From assembly GCA_023381945.1 (NCBI GenBank), contig JAMCQY010000381.1:1-53558 (forward strand): a DNA stretch of 53,558 nt. Direction: 5' to 3'. Position 1 is the stretch's first letter, and each line of letters opens with the position of its first letter. Source of the stretch: Deltaproteobacteria bacterium (lineage in GTDB: Bacteria; Desulfobacterota; Desulfobaccia; Desulfobaccales; 0-14-0-80-60-11). Positions 18,760-26,912 of this stretch are shown in pieces. The position numbers were made by a program, and so were the translations under genes. Under the pieces are notes generated by a model. The model was not told the origin of the DNA and did not search any database. It saw only the letters and a list, made by a program, of their open reading frames with translations.

Positions 18760-19073
18760 AAAGACCTCCTAGTTTAACTGTAGATTCCCGATTATTAAAT
18801 AATTAGGCCTGGATTCGATAAATCAAGGTGCCGCTTTATTAGGAAAATTTCCTACAGAATAATCGGAAATCATCCGATTCCTATCTAGTCCCTCTTTGGA
18901 TATTCAATAACTTAGGAATTTTTTCAGAAAAATTTTCCGTCCGGGCCGGTGATCCTCCCTGGCAGGTCTTGACTTTGTCCGGACCGGAATAGAACGTTAG
19001 ACAAGATTTTTTTTTAATAACAATAAACTAAGTAACCATTTAATTCCCGAGCCGCCACCAAAGGAGGTTAGTC
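18760..19073. other. 314-bp divergent intergenic region
   Basis: AT-rich spacer between the thioredoxin-like gene (minus) and the CBS gene (plus). AAAGGAGG immediately precedes the CBS start. A TTGACT at 18969 has no -10 at good spacing, so I do not call a promoter. No gene seen. Confidence 0.5.
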
Positions 19074-19733
19074 ATGCCGGTACAAGATTATATGAGCAAA
19101 GATCTGATCACCATTAATGAAGATACATCCATCATGAAGGCCTCCAAGCTTATGAAGCAAAAAGGCATTAAACATCTGCCGATTATGCGCAAGGGGCGGC
19201 TGATGGGCATCGTCTCGGACCGGGTGCTGAAGGAGGCTACGCCCTCCAAAGCCACCACCCTGGATATCCACGAAATGTACTATCTCCTGGACCAGATCAA
19301 AGTGAAAAGCCTGATGCCCAAGCGCCTGTATACCATCGGTCCCGAGCAGACCGTGGAAAAAGCCGCTGCGGTCATGCTGAAACATGATATTTCAGCCCTG
19401 CCGGTAGTGGATCAAGAAGGAAATTTGGAAGGCATCATTTCCAAAGGCGACATCTTCAGGGCTTTTGTTTCCATTTCGGGCATCAACAACGCCGCCCTGG
19501 CCATGGGCTTTTTACTGAAAGACGAGCCTGGCTCCATTAAGGAAATTACCGACGTTATCCGGGCATACGGCGGCCGGCTCGGCAGCATCTTAACCGCATA
19601 TGAGGGCGCGCCCGAGGGTTTCCGGAAGGTGTTCATCCGGGCCCGGGAGATTAAGGACGAAAAGGCCCTTCAGAAGGAATTGGAGAGTAAAGCCAAGATG
19701 CTTTATTTTCTTCACGAAAAGGTGAATCAGTAG
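19074..19733 (+). CDS. AcuB-like CBS-CBS-ACT protein
   Basis: 219 residues. Two CBS motifs (about 7-60: VQDYMSKDLITINEDTSI, KQKGIKHLPIM; about 76-135: VKSLMPKRLYTIGPEQTV, LKHDISALPVVDQEGN) form a Bateman module that typically binds adenosine nucleotides. An ACT-like C-terminal domain follows (about 140-219, LKDEPGSIKEITDVIRAYGGRL), which usually senses an amino acid. This is the AcuB architecture, but no acetoin or acetyl-CoA gene is nearby. AAAGGAGG sets the start. Probably a small cytoplasmic energy/metabolite sensor; partner unknown. Confidence 0.88.
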   Translation: MPVQDYMSKDLITINEDTSIMKASKLMKQKGIKHLPIMRKGRLMGIVSDRVLKEATPSKATTLDIHEMYYLLDQIKVKSLMPKRLYTIGPEQTVEKAAAVMLKHDISALPVVDQEGNLEGIISKGDIFRAFVSISGINNAALAMGFLLKDEPGSIKEITDVIRAYGGRLGSILTAYEGAPEGFRKVFIRAREIKDEKALQKELESKAKMLYFLHEKVNQ

Positions 19734-19784
19734 TCAGTTGCCATTGCGAGTGAAATCGGCGAGGCCTTTGCCTATTTTCTTTTT

Positions 19785-19877
19785 TGGTGGCGCAGACGTC
19801 CCCGCCTGCGCAGGGGTCAATGCAAAATGGGTTTAAGTAGCTAAAAAACAAGGCAGGCACGGAGGCCTGACCCACCA
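19785..19877. repeat. small inverted-repeat element, TGGTGG...CCACCA type
   Basis: Ends TGGTGGCGCAGACGTCC and, on the other strand, TGGTGGGTCAGGCCTCC form imperfect terminal inverted repeats around about 40 bp that has no coding content. Similar ends are seen at 35152, 53331 and 53490. It fits a miniature, non-coding mobile repeat. Confidence 0.7.
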
Positions 19878-19909
19878 ACCACCCACTAATTTCAACTCAA
19901 TTCTACCGA

Positions 19910-19939
19910 TTGTCTTCCCGCAGCGGCATTTGATATAAT
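19910..19939 (+). promoter_or_regulatory. candidate sigma70-type promoter for the radical SAM gene
   Basis: TTGTCT at 19910-19915, 18-bp spacer, TATAAT at 19934-19939 with a TG two bases ahead of it. The ATG of the radical SAM gene lies only 14 bp past the -10 box and has no Shine-Dalgarno, so the transcript would be leaderless or nearly so. Confidence 0.5.
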
Positions 19940-19953
19940 ATTTTCATAAAGTT

Positions 19954-21060
19954 ATGGTGTCTGCCTGCCGCCGCTGCGGTCGAACTGACCGCCTCATTTC
20001 CGCCCGCCTGGGATACTGCGCCGCCTGCATCCGCGGCCACTTTCGAGAAGTCTGGCCCGAGATCGAGGCCGTGCATCGGGAAAGCCGCCGGGCTTTTAAG
20101 CTGCCCCTGAGTCCGCCCCGGGACCCCGAAGGGAAAGAGTGCACCCTCTGTTTCCATGCCTGCCGCATCCCCGAAGGCGGCCACGGCTACTGCGGGGCCC
20201 GCCGCGTAACCCAGGGACGCATCAATGGCGGCACGGCCTCCGGGTCAGGCCTCAGTTTCTATTACGATCCCCTGCCCACCAACTGCGTGGCCGACTGGTT
20301 CTGTCCGGGGGGCGCCGGCGCCGGCTACCCCAAATATGCCTGCCGGGATGGTCCGGAGCAAGGCTGCACCAACCTGGCGGTCTTTTATCACGCCTGCAAT
20401 TTCAACTGCCTCTACTGCCAGAACTGGACCTTTAAAAAGGCCACTTTCCAGGGGGAGCGGGTTACAGCGGCGAAATTGTCCGCCGTGGTGCGGCCCAACA
20501 CTGCCTGTATCTGCTACTTTGGGGGCGACCCGACCCCACAGTTGCCTCACGCCCTGGCCGCCTCCCGCCTGGCGAGGGCCGCGGCCCGCCACGCCGGCCG
20601 CCGCCTGCGGATTTGCTGGGAAACCAACGGCGCCATGCAGGAGCGCTGGCTAAAACCTTTGGCTGCCAGTTCTCTGGACAACGGCGGGATCATCAAATTC
20701 GACCTCAAGGCCTTCAGCGAGGAGATGCACCTGGCCCTGACCGGGGTGTCCAATTCCCAGACACTGGAGAATTTTGCCAACCTGGCCCAGCGCCTGGGCG
20801 AGCGTCCTGAAGTTCCTTTGCTATGCGCCAGCACCCTGCTGGTCCCCGGCTATGTGGACCTGGAGGAGATTTACGGCCTGGCCCGTTTCACCGCCACTCT
20901 TAATCCGGAAATTCCCTATAGCCTTTTGGGCTTTTATCCCCAATTCGTTCTTAATGACCTGCCGGTCACCAGCCGGGATTTGGCCTTTCAAGCCCGTGAC
21001 GCGGCCCAGGCCGCGGGGGTGAAACGGGTCCATCTGGGCAACCTGCATCTGTTAGGTTAA
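19954..21060 (+). CDS. radical SAM protein, PflA-like (COG1180 type)
   Basis: 368 residues. The N-terminal Cys-rich part has CRRC and CAAC pairs (residues 5-8, 22-25) and C63, C66, C70, C80, which look like a zinc ribbon or extra cluster. The radical SAM motif CNFNCLYC gives Cys148, Cys152 and Cys155, which hold the [4Fe-4S] cluster that splits S-adenosylmethionine. CYFGGDPTPQ and WETNGAMQ are the usual following strands. The family includes glycyl-radical-enzyme activases and uncharacterised relatives. No glycyl radical enzyme or AmmeMemo partner is adjacent, so the target is unknown. The 13-nt distance to a TATAAT box suggests little or no leader. Confidence 0.88.
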   Translation: MVSACRRCGRTDRLISARLGYCAACIRGHFREVWPEIEAVHRESRRAFKLPLSPPRDPEGKECTLCFHACRIPEGGHGYCGARRVTQGRINGGTASGSGLSFYYDPLPTNCVADWFCPGGAGAGYPKYACRDGPEQGCTNLAVFYHACNFNCLYCQNWTFKKATFQGERVTAAKLSAVVRPNTACICYFGGDPTPQLPHALAASRLARAAARHAGRRLRICWETNGAMQERWLKPLAASSLDNGGIIKFDLKAFSEEMHLALTGVSNSQTLENFANLAQRLGERPEVPLLCASTLLVPGYVDLEEIYGLARFTATLNPEIPYSLLGFYPQFVLNDLPVTSRDLAFQARDAAQAAGVKRVHLGNLHLLG

Positions 21061-21088
21061 CGGTCTTCTGCCAATCTCCCGGCAGATT

Positions 21089-21264
21089 TATAGCATTTGC
21101 CAAAAGTTCTTTCGATTGCAGGTTTTTTAAATCCCCCTAAATCCCCCTTTTTCAAAGGGGGACTTTCTAAAGAAATTCCGCTAAGTTCCCCAATTTAGAA
21201 AAAGGGGGGTAGGGGGGATTTTAGTTCTGAACAATGCACCATAAAGGGAAGAACTTTTGACAAC
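21089..21264. mobile_element. MITE-like element, long terminal inverted repeats with CCCCCTTT core
   Basis: Left end TATAGCATTTGCCAAAAG at 21089; right end GAAGAACTTTTGACAAC at 21248-21264 is a degraded inverted copy. The interior (21129-21222) is a full CCCCCTTT-type palindrome. Compare the better preserved copies at 34264, 41199 and 49171. No transposase is encoded, so it would move in trans if at all. Confidence 0.7.
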
Positions 21265-21698
21265 CCAATAACTCTGGCACAGAAGAATCCACTTACCCCT
21301 GGCGCCTTGTTCTTGATCCAGCTACGGGCATTTTTATCGTTTTTTTTATTAAATTTTTTTCAATATCATTTACAAATAAAGTATCAGGTATTATATTTAA
21401 ATCCACTTAGAGGATTATATTCCTATACATATTCTGATCTTATAGGCCGAGGTCGGCCAGATCCCTGCCATGGATGGCTATTTGGATAGCGCTATGGCAG
21501 GACATGCTTCCTTAAACCCCCGCCTTCCTGGTAAAAGAGGCTTGCCTTCTTCTCTTCCAATTGTCGAGCCTTATAACCCCCTATCTGTATATCACCCAAA
21601 GAACCGGAAGGTCGGGATAGACAAGATTCCGTTATTCGGAATCCAATCCACTGCGAAACCTAGATATTTTGCATTTCTATTCCCGCGAGGCGACTCAG
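21265..21698. other. AT-rich gene-poor stretch with an inverted repeat
   Basis: About 430 bp, clearly more AT-rich than its surroundings. CCTGCCAT (21464-21471) and ATGGCAGG (21494-21501) form an 8-bp stem that extends inward with GCTA/TAGC. Short open frames at 21307 and 21470 have no ribosome binding site or protein-like composition. The base composition suggests foreign or decayed DNA. Confidence 0.45.
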
Positions 21699-22076
21699 AT
21701 GAAAGAATATCCATATATCCATCCGGATTATAGGGAAATAAAACAAGCGGATGAAATATTGGCCCTTCAGTTGGGAACTTGTATGCGATTATGCCTAAAT
21801 ATCGCGGTAGTATTGGCTAGCGGATTCTATTTATTATTTTTATGGAAGATGGAAGCTTTTACAGTTTGGCAGTGGTTGATAGCAATAACCCCTGTTGCCA
21901 TTGCGTTGCTATTCTTTTTATTGTTTTATCGGTTGATCAAACGGGTGGACCGATATGCCTCAGAAAGACATAATATTAATCTTGCCAGCAGGGTGATTTG
22001 GGAATTTAATAAAAGTTCCGTCATACGCTTCGCTGTGGGCAAAATCGCGACGTTTATTGAGGATGAATGGGTGTAA
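21699..22076 (+). CDS. small membrane protein with two transmembrane segments
   Basis: 125 residues starting MKEYPYIHPDY, with GAGG eight bases upstream. That is preferred over an in-frame upstream start 30 bp earlier. TM segments at about 33-52 (LNIAVVLASGFYLLFLW) and 58-83 (WLIAITPVAIALLFFLLFY) are followed by a basic loop and a C-terminal soluble part (ASRVIWEFNKSSVIRF). No family recognised. It lies in AT-rich DNA and its codon use is AT-leaning, so it may be horizontally acquired. It is convergent with the transporter gene, 33 bp apart. Confidence 0.5.
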   Translation: MKEYPYIHPDYREIKQADEILALQLGTCMRLCLNIAVVLASGFYLLFLWKMEAFTVWQWLIAITPVAIALLFFLLFYRLIKRVDRYASERHNINLASRVIWEFNKSSVIRFAVGKIATFIEDEWV

Positions 22077-22108
22077 ATCTGCTCGTATTTTTGGCACCGT
22101 TTTAGGCT

Positions 22109-23554
22109 TCAGGCATTAATATCCTTCCACCTTCTGGCGAAGCGATTGAAGGCCCAAAGAGCTACTGCGGCCGCGATGCCGGCCAGGGCAAAGGGCGTCC
22201 AGACCTGGTTGGGATCGTAGCGCTCCCAGAGGAGCTGGGTCACCTGGGCCGGGGTCTGACCCAGCCGTTCGGTCAGGACGGCGAAGGCCCGGGAGCGCTC
22301 CGGCAGCTCGTGAACCCCCAGCACTTCCGAGAGATAGCGCAACGCCAGTCCCGCCTTTTCCCCCACCCTTGCATAGATCTGCCCGCCGAAATAGGAGCCG
22401 TAGCCCCAGCCCACCGCGATGGGGATATTGGCGTAGCCCATGAACAGGGCCTTCTTGTCCGGCGGGGCGATCACTCCCAAATATTCGCTCATCTTCGGCG
22501 AGCAGAGCATCTCTCCCACTGTGAAGCAGGCGATGCCGGCCAGGCAGATATAAATGGAGCGGCTGGCTCCGGCCACATAAACCCCCAGGCTGGCGATGAT
22601 AAAGCCGCAGAGCATGGAGGTGAGCCGCCGCATCTTGAGGTTGACGAACCAGGAGAGCGGCGCCACAAACAGAATAATCAGCAGCGGGTTGAGATCGATT
22701 ACCCACTCCTGGGCGATCTGCGGACCCCGGGATAGGTCCCGGGACAGCATGAACTGCGGCAGGTATATGGCCAGGCCAGCGCTGTCCACCCAATCAACGA
22801 TGAAATTGGGCAGCATGTCCCAGAGCTGCATGAGCACGGCCCAAAATACCGAGGCGATGAGCATGAAGGTCAGCAGCCGGATGTTCCACAGGTGCCGGGC
22901 CGTGGTGGCCGCGACCTCCCAGACCCCGGTCTCCATTTTGGCCCCGGGATGCACATCCCTATAAGTGAGCAGCCACAACAGGTTTAAGCTGACCAAGGCG
23001 GCGCAGCCGTAAAAGACCGCGGGCCAGGTGAAGCCGTAAAGAAAGTGGGCCAGCGGCGGGCCGAGGAAGCCGCCGATGTTGACCACCTGATAGAAAAAGC
23101 CCCAGCCCACTCCGGAGGTCTTCTCCGTCAGCGTCTGGACAAATGTCCCCTGGACCGGCGGCTTGAAGATGGCGGTGCCGGCGGCCAACACCAGACAACC
23201 GGCCAGGAACGGCCCAAACTCGCGCTGGCTGGCCATCATCAGGTAGCCCAAGACCTTTAGAAAGACCGCCAGCACGATCTGCCTTTTATAGCCATAGCGG
23301 TCGGCAAAGCCGCCGGTGAACACCGGCAGGGCCGACTGCACCAGGGCCCACCACATGAAGATAACGCCCTTGTCGCCCTGGCTGAAGTGCAGGCCGCCGA
23401 TTTCGTCGGCCTGGGCGATGTAGATGGGGATGACCACCCGCACCCCATAGTAGGCCAGGCGCTCGATCATCTCCATGAGGTTGGCCACCCAGAAAGGCCA
23501 GGTCAAGCCGCGGGTCTGGCGCCAGAATGAGGCTGATTTATCGGCCTGGCTCAT
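22109..23554 (-). CDS. MFS transporter, POT/PTR-like
   Basis: 481 residues from the ATG with GGAGA upstream; an in-frame start 72 bp earlier is less likely. Twelve or so transmembrane segments. The first reads WPFWVANLMEMIERLAYYGVRVVIPIY, with the ERLAYYG motif typical of proton-dependent oligopeptide transporters, and FYQVVNIGGFLGPPLAH resembles the POT FYxxINxG signature. GFADRYGYKRQI is the MFS loop 2-3 motif. Probably a proton symporter in the inner membrane for peptides or related solutes; the substrate is inferred from these motifs only. A soluble loop of about 60 residues with ERSRAFAVLTERLGQTP lies before the last helix. Confidence 0.8.
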   Translation of the reverse strand: MSQADKSASFWRQTRGLTWPFWVANLMEMIERLAYYGVRVVIPIYIAQADEIGGLHFSQGDKGVIFMWWALVQSALPVFTGGFADRYGYKRQIVLAVFLKVLGYLMMASQREFGPFLAGCLVLAAGTAIFKPPVQGTFVQTLTEKTSGVGWGFFYQVVNIGGFLGPPLAHFLYGFTWPAVFYGCAALVSLNLLWLLTYRDVHPGAKMETGVWEVAATTARHLWNIRLLTFMLIASVFWAVLMQLWDMLPNFIVDWVDSAGLAIYLPQFMLSRDLSRGPQIAQEWVIDLNPLLIILFVAPLSWFVNLKMRRLTSMLCGFIIASLGVYVAGASRSIYICLAGIACFTVGEMLCSPKMSEYLGVIAPPDKKALFMGYANIPIAVGWGYGSYFGGQIYARVGEKAGLALRYLSEVLGVHELPERSRAFAVLTERLGQTPAQVTQLLWERYDPNQVWTPFALAGIAAAVALWAFNRFARRWKDINA

Positions 23555-23659
23555 AATCTCTCCGAATACCGGGACAGCTCTTGCCCATAGGGTCATTATA
23601 ATGGAAAGACGGCCAAGCCTCTGCAAAAATTGACAAATTTTTCTCTGCTTATCCCTGCC

Positions 23660-23688
23660 TTGACGGCGGTTAAATCAATTCTTATAAA
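23660..23688 (+). promoter_or_regulatory. sigma70-type promoter for the glutaredoxin/FTR pair
   Basis: TTGACG at 23660-23665, exactly 17 bp, then TATAAA at 23683-23688; the coding start is 36 bp after the -10 box. No competing promoter is evident in this gap. Confidence 0.65.
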
Positions 23689-23723
23689 AAGCCTGGACAA
23701 TTAATTAATTGAGGGGCGCCGGA

Positions 23724-23981
23724 ATGAATGAATGTGATGTTAAGCTGTATTCGCTGAGTACCTGCATCTATTGTAAGGATACTCAGAAATTTTTGGATCA
23801 ATGCGGAGTTAAATATAACTGTATAGAAGTGGACAAATTGGATCCGGAACAAAGAAAAAAAGTTGTAGAAGAGCTAAAAGCGATAAAACCGGAATGTGCT
23901 TTCCCAACCGTTATTGTCGGTGATAAAGTTATCGTCGGCTTTCAAAAAGAAGAACTCAAGGAGGTCCTCGGAATCAAATGA
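23724..23981 (+). CDS. glutaredoxin-like protein
   Basis: 85 residues from ATG (an in-frame TTG 15 bp upstream is less likely). Thioredoxin fold with active site CIYC (Cys14, Cys17) in KLYSLSTCIYCKDTQKFL, the TVIVG cis-Pro strand (FPTVIVGDKVIVGF) and a C-terminal helix (EELKEVLGIK). It lacks obvious glutathione-binding residues and may instead be reduced by the FTR-like protein encoded next, whose start overlaps this stop by 4 nt (ATGA). That would make a ferredoxin-driven thiol relay, inferred from coupling and family chemistry. Confidence 0.85.
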   Translation: MNECDVKLYSLSTCIYCKDTQKFLDQCGVKYNCIEVDKLDPEQRKKVVEELKAIKPECAFPTVIVGDKVIVGFQKEELKEVLGIK

Positions 23982-24313
23982 ATGTTGAACAACTCTATGA
24001 AATTCTGAAGAAAAATCAAGAGCCCAAAGGCTACTATTTTAATAAAGATAAAAAAAGGGTTTTTGAACTCTTGGAAGGATTGCTGGTCAATAAAGAACGC
24101 TATGGCTATATGTGCTGCCCCTGCCGCCTGGCCGCGGAAGACCGGGACTGGGATAAAGACATCATTTGCCCATGTGTCTACCGGGGGCCGGATGTGGCCG
24201 AATACGGCAGCTGCTACTGCAATCTGTATGTCTCGATGGCTTGGAACGAAGAAACTATCCCGCACCGCTACGTGCCGGAGAGGCGACCTCTGGAAAAGAG
24301 ATTTAAGCTGTAA
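23978..24313 (+). CDS. ferredoxin:thioredoxin reductase catalytic subunit-like protein
   Basis: 111 residues. Carries the FTR beta-chain Cys pattern: MCCPCR (Cys47, Cys49), IICPCVYRGPD (Cys64, Cys66) and YGSCYCNL (Cys79, Cys81). In FTR these hold a [4Fe-4S] cluster beside a redox-active disulfide and pass electrons one at a time from ferredoxin to a thioredoxin-like partner. An extra Cys46 precedes the first pair. Length matches the family. No variable (alpha) subunit gene is near, as is usual outside cyanobacteria. Coupled to the glutaredoxin gene by a 4-nt overlap, which suggests the glutaredoxin is its substrate. Confidence 0.88.
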   Translation: MNVEQLYEILKKNQEPKGYYFNKDKKRVFELLEGLLVNKERYGYMCCPCRLAAEDRDWDKDIICPCVYRGPDVAEYGSCYCNLYVSMAWNEETIPHRYVPERRPLEKRFKL

Positions 24314-25099
24314 CCTTTGCAGCACAGTTTCACCTTGGCCTCCTGCCAATTCTGCCTTTCCAGCCGGTCAATTTTGCCTGATTTTCTCCCGAAAATTTAG
24401 CAAGTTGGCGCAAGTCCTTCTATCACCATATCTTTCCTGGTCGGCTGCGGGTCTGCGGCCCGGAGGGCTGCTTGAAAAATCTCCCGGAGCTTTTCTTTAA
24501 AAGTACCGCTTTTCTCGGGTTTTTCTCTGGATAGCAAATCCAACCCCTTTATCACCTCAGTACTTTCACTGCCGGTAACAGCACAGCATAGAATTCCCTG
24601 GCGGTGGCGGCAACGGCTTTTTTCTGATGGCTTATTCTTGCCCGGTTTGATTGGCCCCGAAGAGCAACCGGCGCAGCGACCGGAGCATTCCGAGGAAAGT
24701 AAGGAGCCAGGCGGCCAAGGCCACATAGAGGCCTCGATTGGCTTACCCAACTAAGGGTTTCTGTAAGCATCCGGGCCCGGTCTTACAAGGCGAACCGCCC
24801 TTCCTACTTGAAAGCAGTCGCTGAGGACTTATTTTTATGAAAGCACCCCGGATAAATCCTTTCCGTATGGGGAATTCCAGTGACCAAGAACCAATTTTTG
24901 TCTTCCTTGCGGTTTCTGCGCCCCCTTTGGGATGCCGAAGGATCGCGGCGGCTACGCCCAGCTAAGTTACGCTTTCAGCTATTACGGCCCCACCGGCTCG
25001 CAGCGGGATACTATGGTCGTAGTGCGGAAGGCCGAGGAAGTAACATACGAAGAGGATTAAATTAAAAATATCCTTTAACCAGATTTTCGGAGTTATAAC
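24314..25099. other. 786-bp stretch without a convincing gene
   Basis: Several frames look protein-like over 100-200 bp, but none has a good start. The minus-strand frame 24397-24750 ends in a helix-like stretch (EKLREIFQAALRAAD), and the plus-strand frame ending at a TAA near 24754 reads GPEEQPAQRPEHSEESKEP. Conflicting coding signals on both strands suggest decayed genes. A short plus-strand frame at 24932 is listed separately. No repeats of the main families occur here. Confidence 0.4.
24932..25060 (+). CDS. short coding-like frame, possible gene remnant
   Basis: 42 codons, MPKDRGGYAQLSYAFSYYG to a TAA, with an acidic tail (AEEVTYEED). The frame stays open upstream for about 17 codons containing CLPCGFC before a TGA, but has no good ribosome binding site. 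It may be the end of a broken gene. No family recognised. Confidence 0.2.
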   Translation: MPKDRGGYAQLSYAFSYYGPTGSQRDTMVVVRKAEEVTYEED

Positions 25100-25351
25100 A
25101 TGATAGTAATGATTCGGATTGTTCTTGGCGTAATCTTGCTCTTTATTGGCATTTCGGGTCTGATACTGCCGATAATCCCTGGAATTTTATTTATTTTCCT
25201 AGGGATTTTAGTTCTTTCCATTGATTTGCCGGTTATCGGAAAATTGTTAAACAAAATTGAACAACAATATCCCGGAGTCGGGAAAAAATTAAAAGAGTTA
25301 CGCGCAATTTTAGGAGCACGTGGTGATGACCAAGGCGCAAAATCTCCATAA
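25100..25351 (+). CDS. small membrane protein, PGPGW-like
   Basis: 83 residues. Two closely packed hydrophobic segments (about 5-20 and 22-44) with the turn LPIIPGILFIFLGILVLSID, which resembles the PGPGW-type small membrane protein family (IPG-x-PG-L motif) of unknown function. The C-terminus is a basic amphipathic helix (LLNKIEQQYPG, KKLKELRAIL). The start ATG follows GGAG at about 8 nt. The end overlaps the next possible frame by 26 bp. Confidence 0.6.
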   Translation: MIVMIRIVLGVILLFIGISGLILPIIPGILFIFLGILVLSIDLPVIGKLLNKIEQQYPGVGKKLKELRAILGARGDDQGAKSP

Positions 25352-25556
25352 AGAATCTCCCGCCGACTCTTTAAGGTTATTTTTCCATGAAAATCCTGAT
25401 CTACCGCAGATCGACGACTATTACGAACCCTGGACTTATGATTATGAGCGCCTCTACCCTCTTGGCCTTCTACCCTTTCAGCCGCCTGGCGCACATCACC
25501 AGCGCTCCTCTGACTTACGCCTACCGGGTTTATCTCCCGTTTCGCCGACGCTGTGA
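25326..25556 (+). CDS. hypothetical small protein, uncertain
   Basis: 76 residues from ATG with AGGAG nine bases upstream, overlapping the membrane protein gene by 26 bp. Acidic, aromatic middle (DDYYEPWTYDYERLYPLG), Pro-rich end. A rival frame 25444-25566 (40 codons, MSASTLLAFYPF...) reads through the same DNA and ends on the start codon of the kinase. One of the two may be real; I recognise neither. Confidence 0.3.
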   Translation: MTKAQNLHKESPADSLRLFFHENPDLPQIDDYYEPWTYDYERLYPLGLLPFQPPGAHHQRSSDLRLPGLSPVSPTL

Positions 25557-25562
25557 GGGCTT

Positions 25563-26912
25563 TTGAAAGTACATCTCGATCCCCTTATCTTTGCTAAATT
25601 TTCCGCCCAAGCGGCTGAATTACAGCCAATATTGGACGCCATGCCGGCCTATATCTTCCTGGCTCATGACCCGGGCTGCCTCCAGATTACCGGCAATTCC
25701 ATGACCTATGACCTGCTGGGTGTACCTTCCGGCAGCAATCTTTCCGGGGTTGGCTCCGCAGGCGAGCCCGGAAAATTTCGCATCATGAGGGACGACCGGG
25801 AACTACCGTTCCAAGAGTTTCCACTCCACCGAGCCGCCAAAGGCCAGATAGTGAGAGAGGCCGAAGTCGATCTGGTTCTGGACGACGGCAGCGTGCGCTC
25901 TCTGTTGGGCAATGCCCAGCCCTTATTGGGAGAAGACGGCCTCCCCCGGGGGGCGATGGCGGTCTTCGTCGATATCTCTGCGCCACGGCGTCTGGAAGAA
26001 ACGCTCAGGCGGGCTCAGGAGGAAAATGAGCAGCGCCTTGTGCAAAGCACCACCGAATTAAATCGGGCCGTGGACTTGCTGGAGGAGGAAATAAAATTAC
26101 GGCGGCAGGTGGAAGAAAAAGTCCGGGGGCTGAATGAAGAGTTGGAAGCCCGGGTGCAGGAGCGCACCAGCCAACTGCAGGCAGCGAACCGGGAGCTGGA
26201 AGCCTTTTCTTATTCAGTGTCCCATGACCTCAAAGCTCCCATCCGGGCCATTGACGGCTTCTCCAGAATACTGCTGTCGGAGCATGCCGCCCAACTCGAC
26301 GCCGAGGGCCGCAGGTTGCTTAAAGTCATTTGCACCAATACCAGGATTATGGGGCAACTCATCGACGACCTCCTTGGCCTTTCCCATCTGGGGCGGAAGC
26401 CGATGAGAAAAACCCTGTTCAACCTGGCCGCCTTGAGCCGGCAGGTTTTCAAATCCCTTAAAGTCATGGCCCGGAAAAGACGTATCCAGTTAATCATCAA
26501 AGACCTGCCTCCGGCTTATGGCGATCTCTCTTTGATCACCCAGGTCCTGGTAAATCTCCTGACCAATGCCATCAAGTTTACCAGGCCTAAGAAGAATGCC
26601 ATCATCGAGGTGGGCGGCTGGATCAAAGGGATGGAAAAGGTTTACTACGTTAAAGACAATGGCATCGGTTTTGACGAGCGTTATGCCCACCAACTATTTG
26701 GAGCCTTCCAACGCCTGCATGGCAGCGAGGAATACGAAGGGACCGGCATCGGCCTGGCTATTGTTCACCGGATTATCCAACGCCATGGCGGCCGCGTCTG
26801 GGCCGAAGGGAAGGTGAACCAGGGGGCGGGCTTTTACTTTACTCTTCCCAAACATACCGAAGAGAGTTCATCGGAACGCGGGGAGCCGGCTAAAGAACCA
26901 CCTCCGGAATAA
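25563..26912 (+). CDS. soluble PAS-domain sensor histidine kinase
   Basis: 449 residues from a TTG preceded by GAGGG. PAS domain about 15-140 (ILDAMPAYIFLAHDPG, LPFQEFPLHRAAKGQ), coiled-coil linker (145-210), HisKA with His221 in YSVSHDLKAPIRAIDGFS, then HATPase_c with N-box LLTNAIKFT, DNGIGFDE and GTGIGLAIVHRI. Pro/Glu tail. No transmembrane segment, so it senses an internal signal. The kinase core closely resembles the one at 33176 (both LEAFSYSVSHDL), so they are paralogues. No response regulator gene is adjacent. The gene ends convergently over the sixA stop by 23 bp, which may link their expression. Confidence 0.88.
   Translation: MKVHLDPLIFAKFSAQAAELQPILDAMPAYIFLAHDPGCLQITGNSMTYDLLGVPSGSNLSGVGSAGEPGKFRIMRDDRELPFQEFPLHRAAKGQIVREAEVDLVLDDGSVRSLLGNAQPLLGEDGLPRGAMAVFVDISAPRRLEETLRRAQEENEQRLVQSTTELNRAVDLLEEEIKLRRQVEEKVRGLNEELEARVQERTSQLQAANRELEAFSYSVSHDLKAPIRAIDGFSRILLSEHAAQLDAEGRRLLKVICTNTRIMGQLIDDLLGLSHLGRKPMRKTLFNLAALSRQVFKSLKVMARKRRIQLIIKDLPPAYGDLSLITQVLVNLLTNAIKFTRPKKNAIIEVGGWIKGMEKVYYVKDNGIGFDERYAHQLFGAFQRLHGSEEYEGTGIGLAIVHRIIQRHGGRVWAEGKVNQGAGFYFTLPKHTEESSSERGEPAKEPPPE

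Noticed and set aside
18969..18995. TTGACT plus TAGAAC as a promoter for the CBS gene
   Set aside because: Spacing of 15 bp is too short and the -10 match is poor; the sigma54 consensus does not fit either.
21307..21733. Two plus-strand frames of 60 and 87 codons
   Set aside because: No ribosome binding sites and no coherent composition; one overlaps the more likely membrane protein gene.
24880..25065. 61-codon plus-strand frame (GTG start)
   Set aside because: Arg/Leu-rich composition; a different frame over the same DNA is more protein-like.
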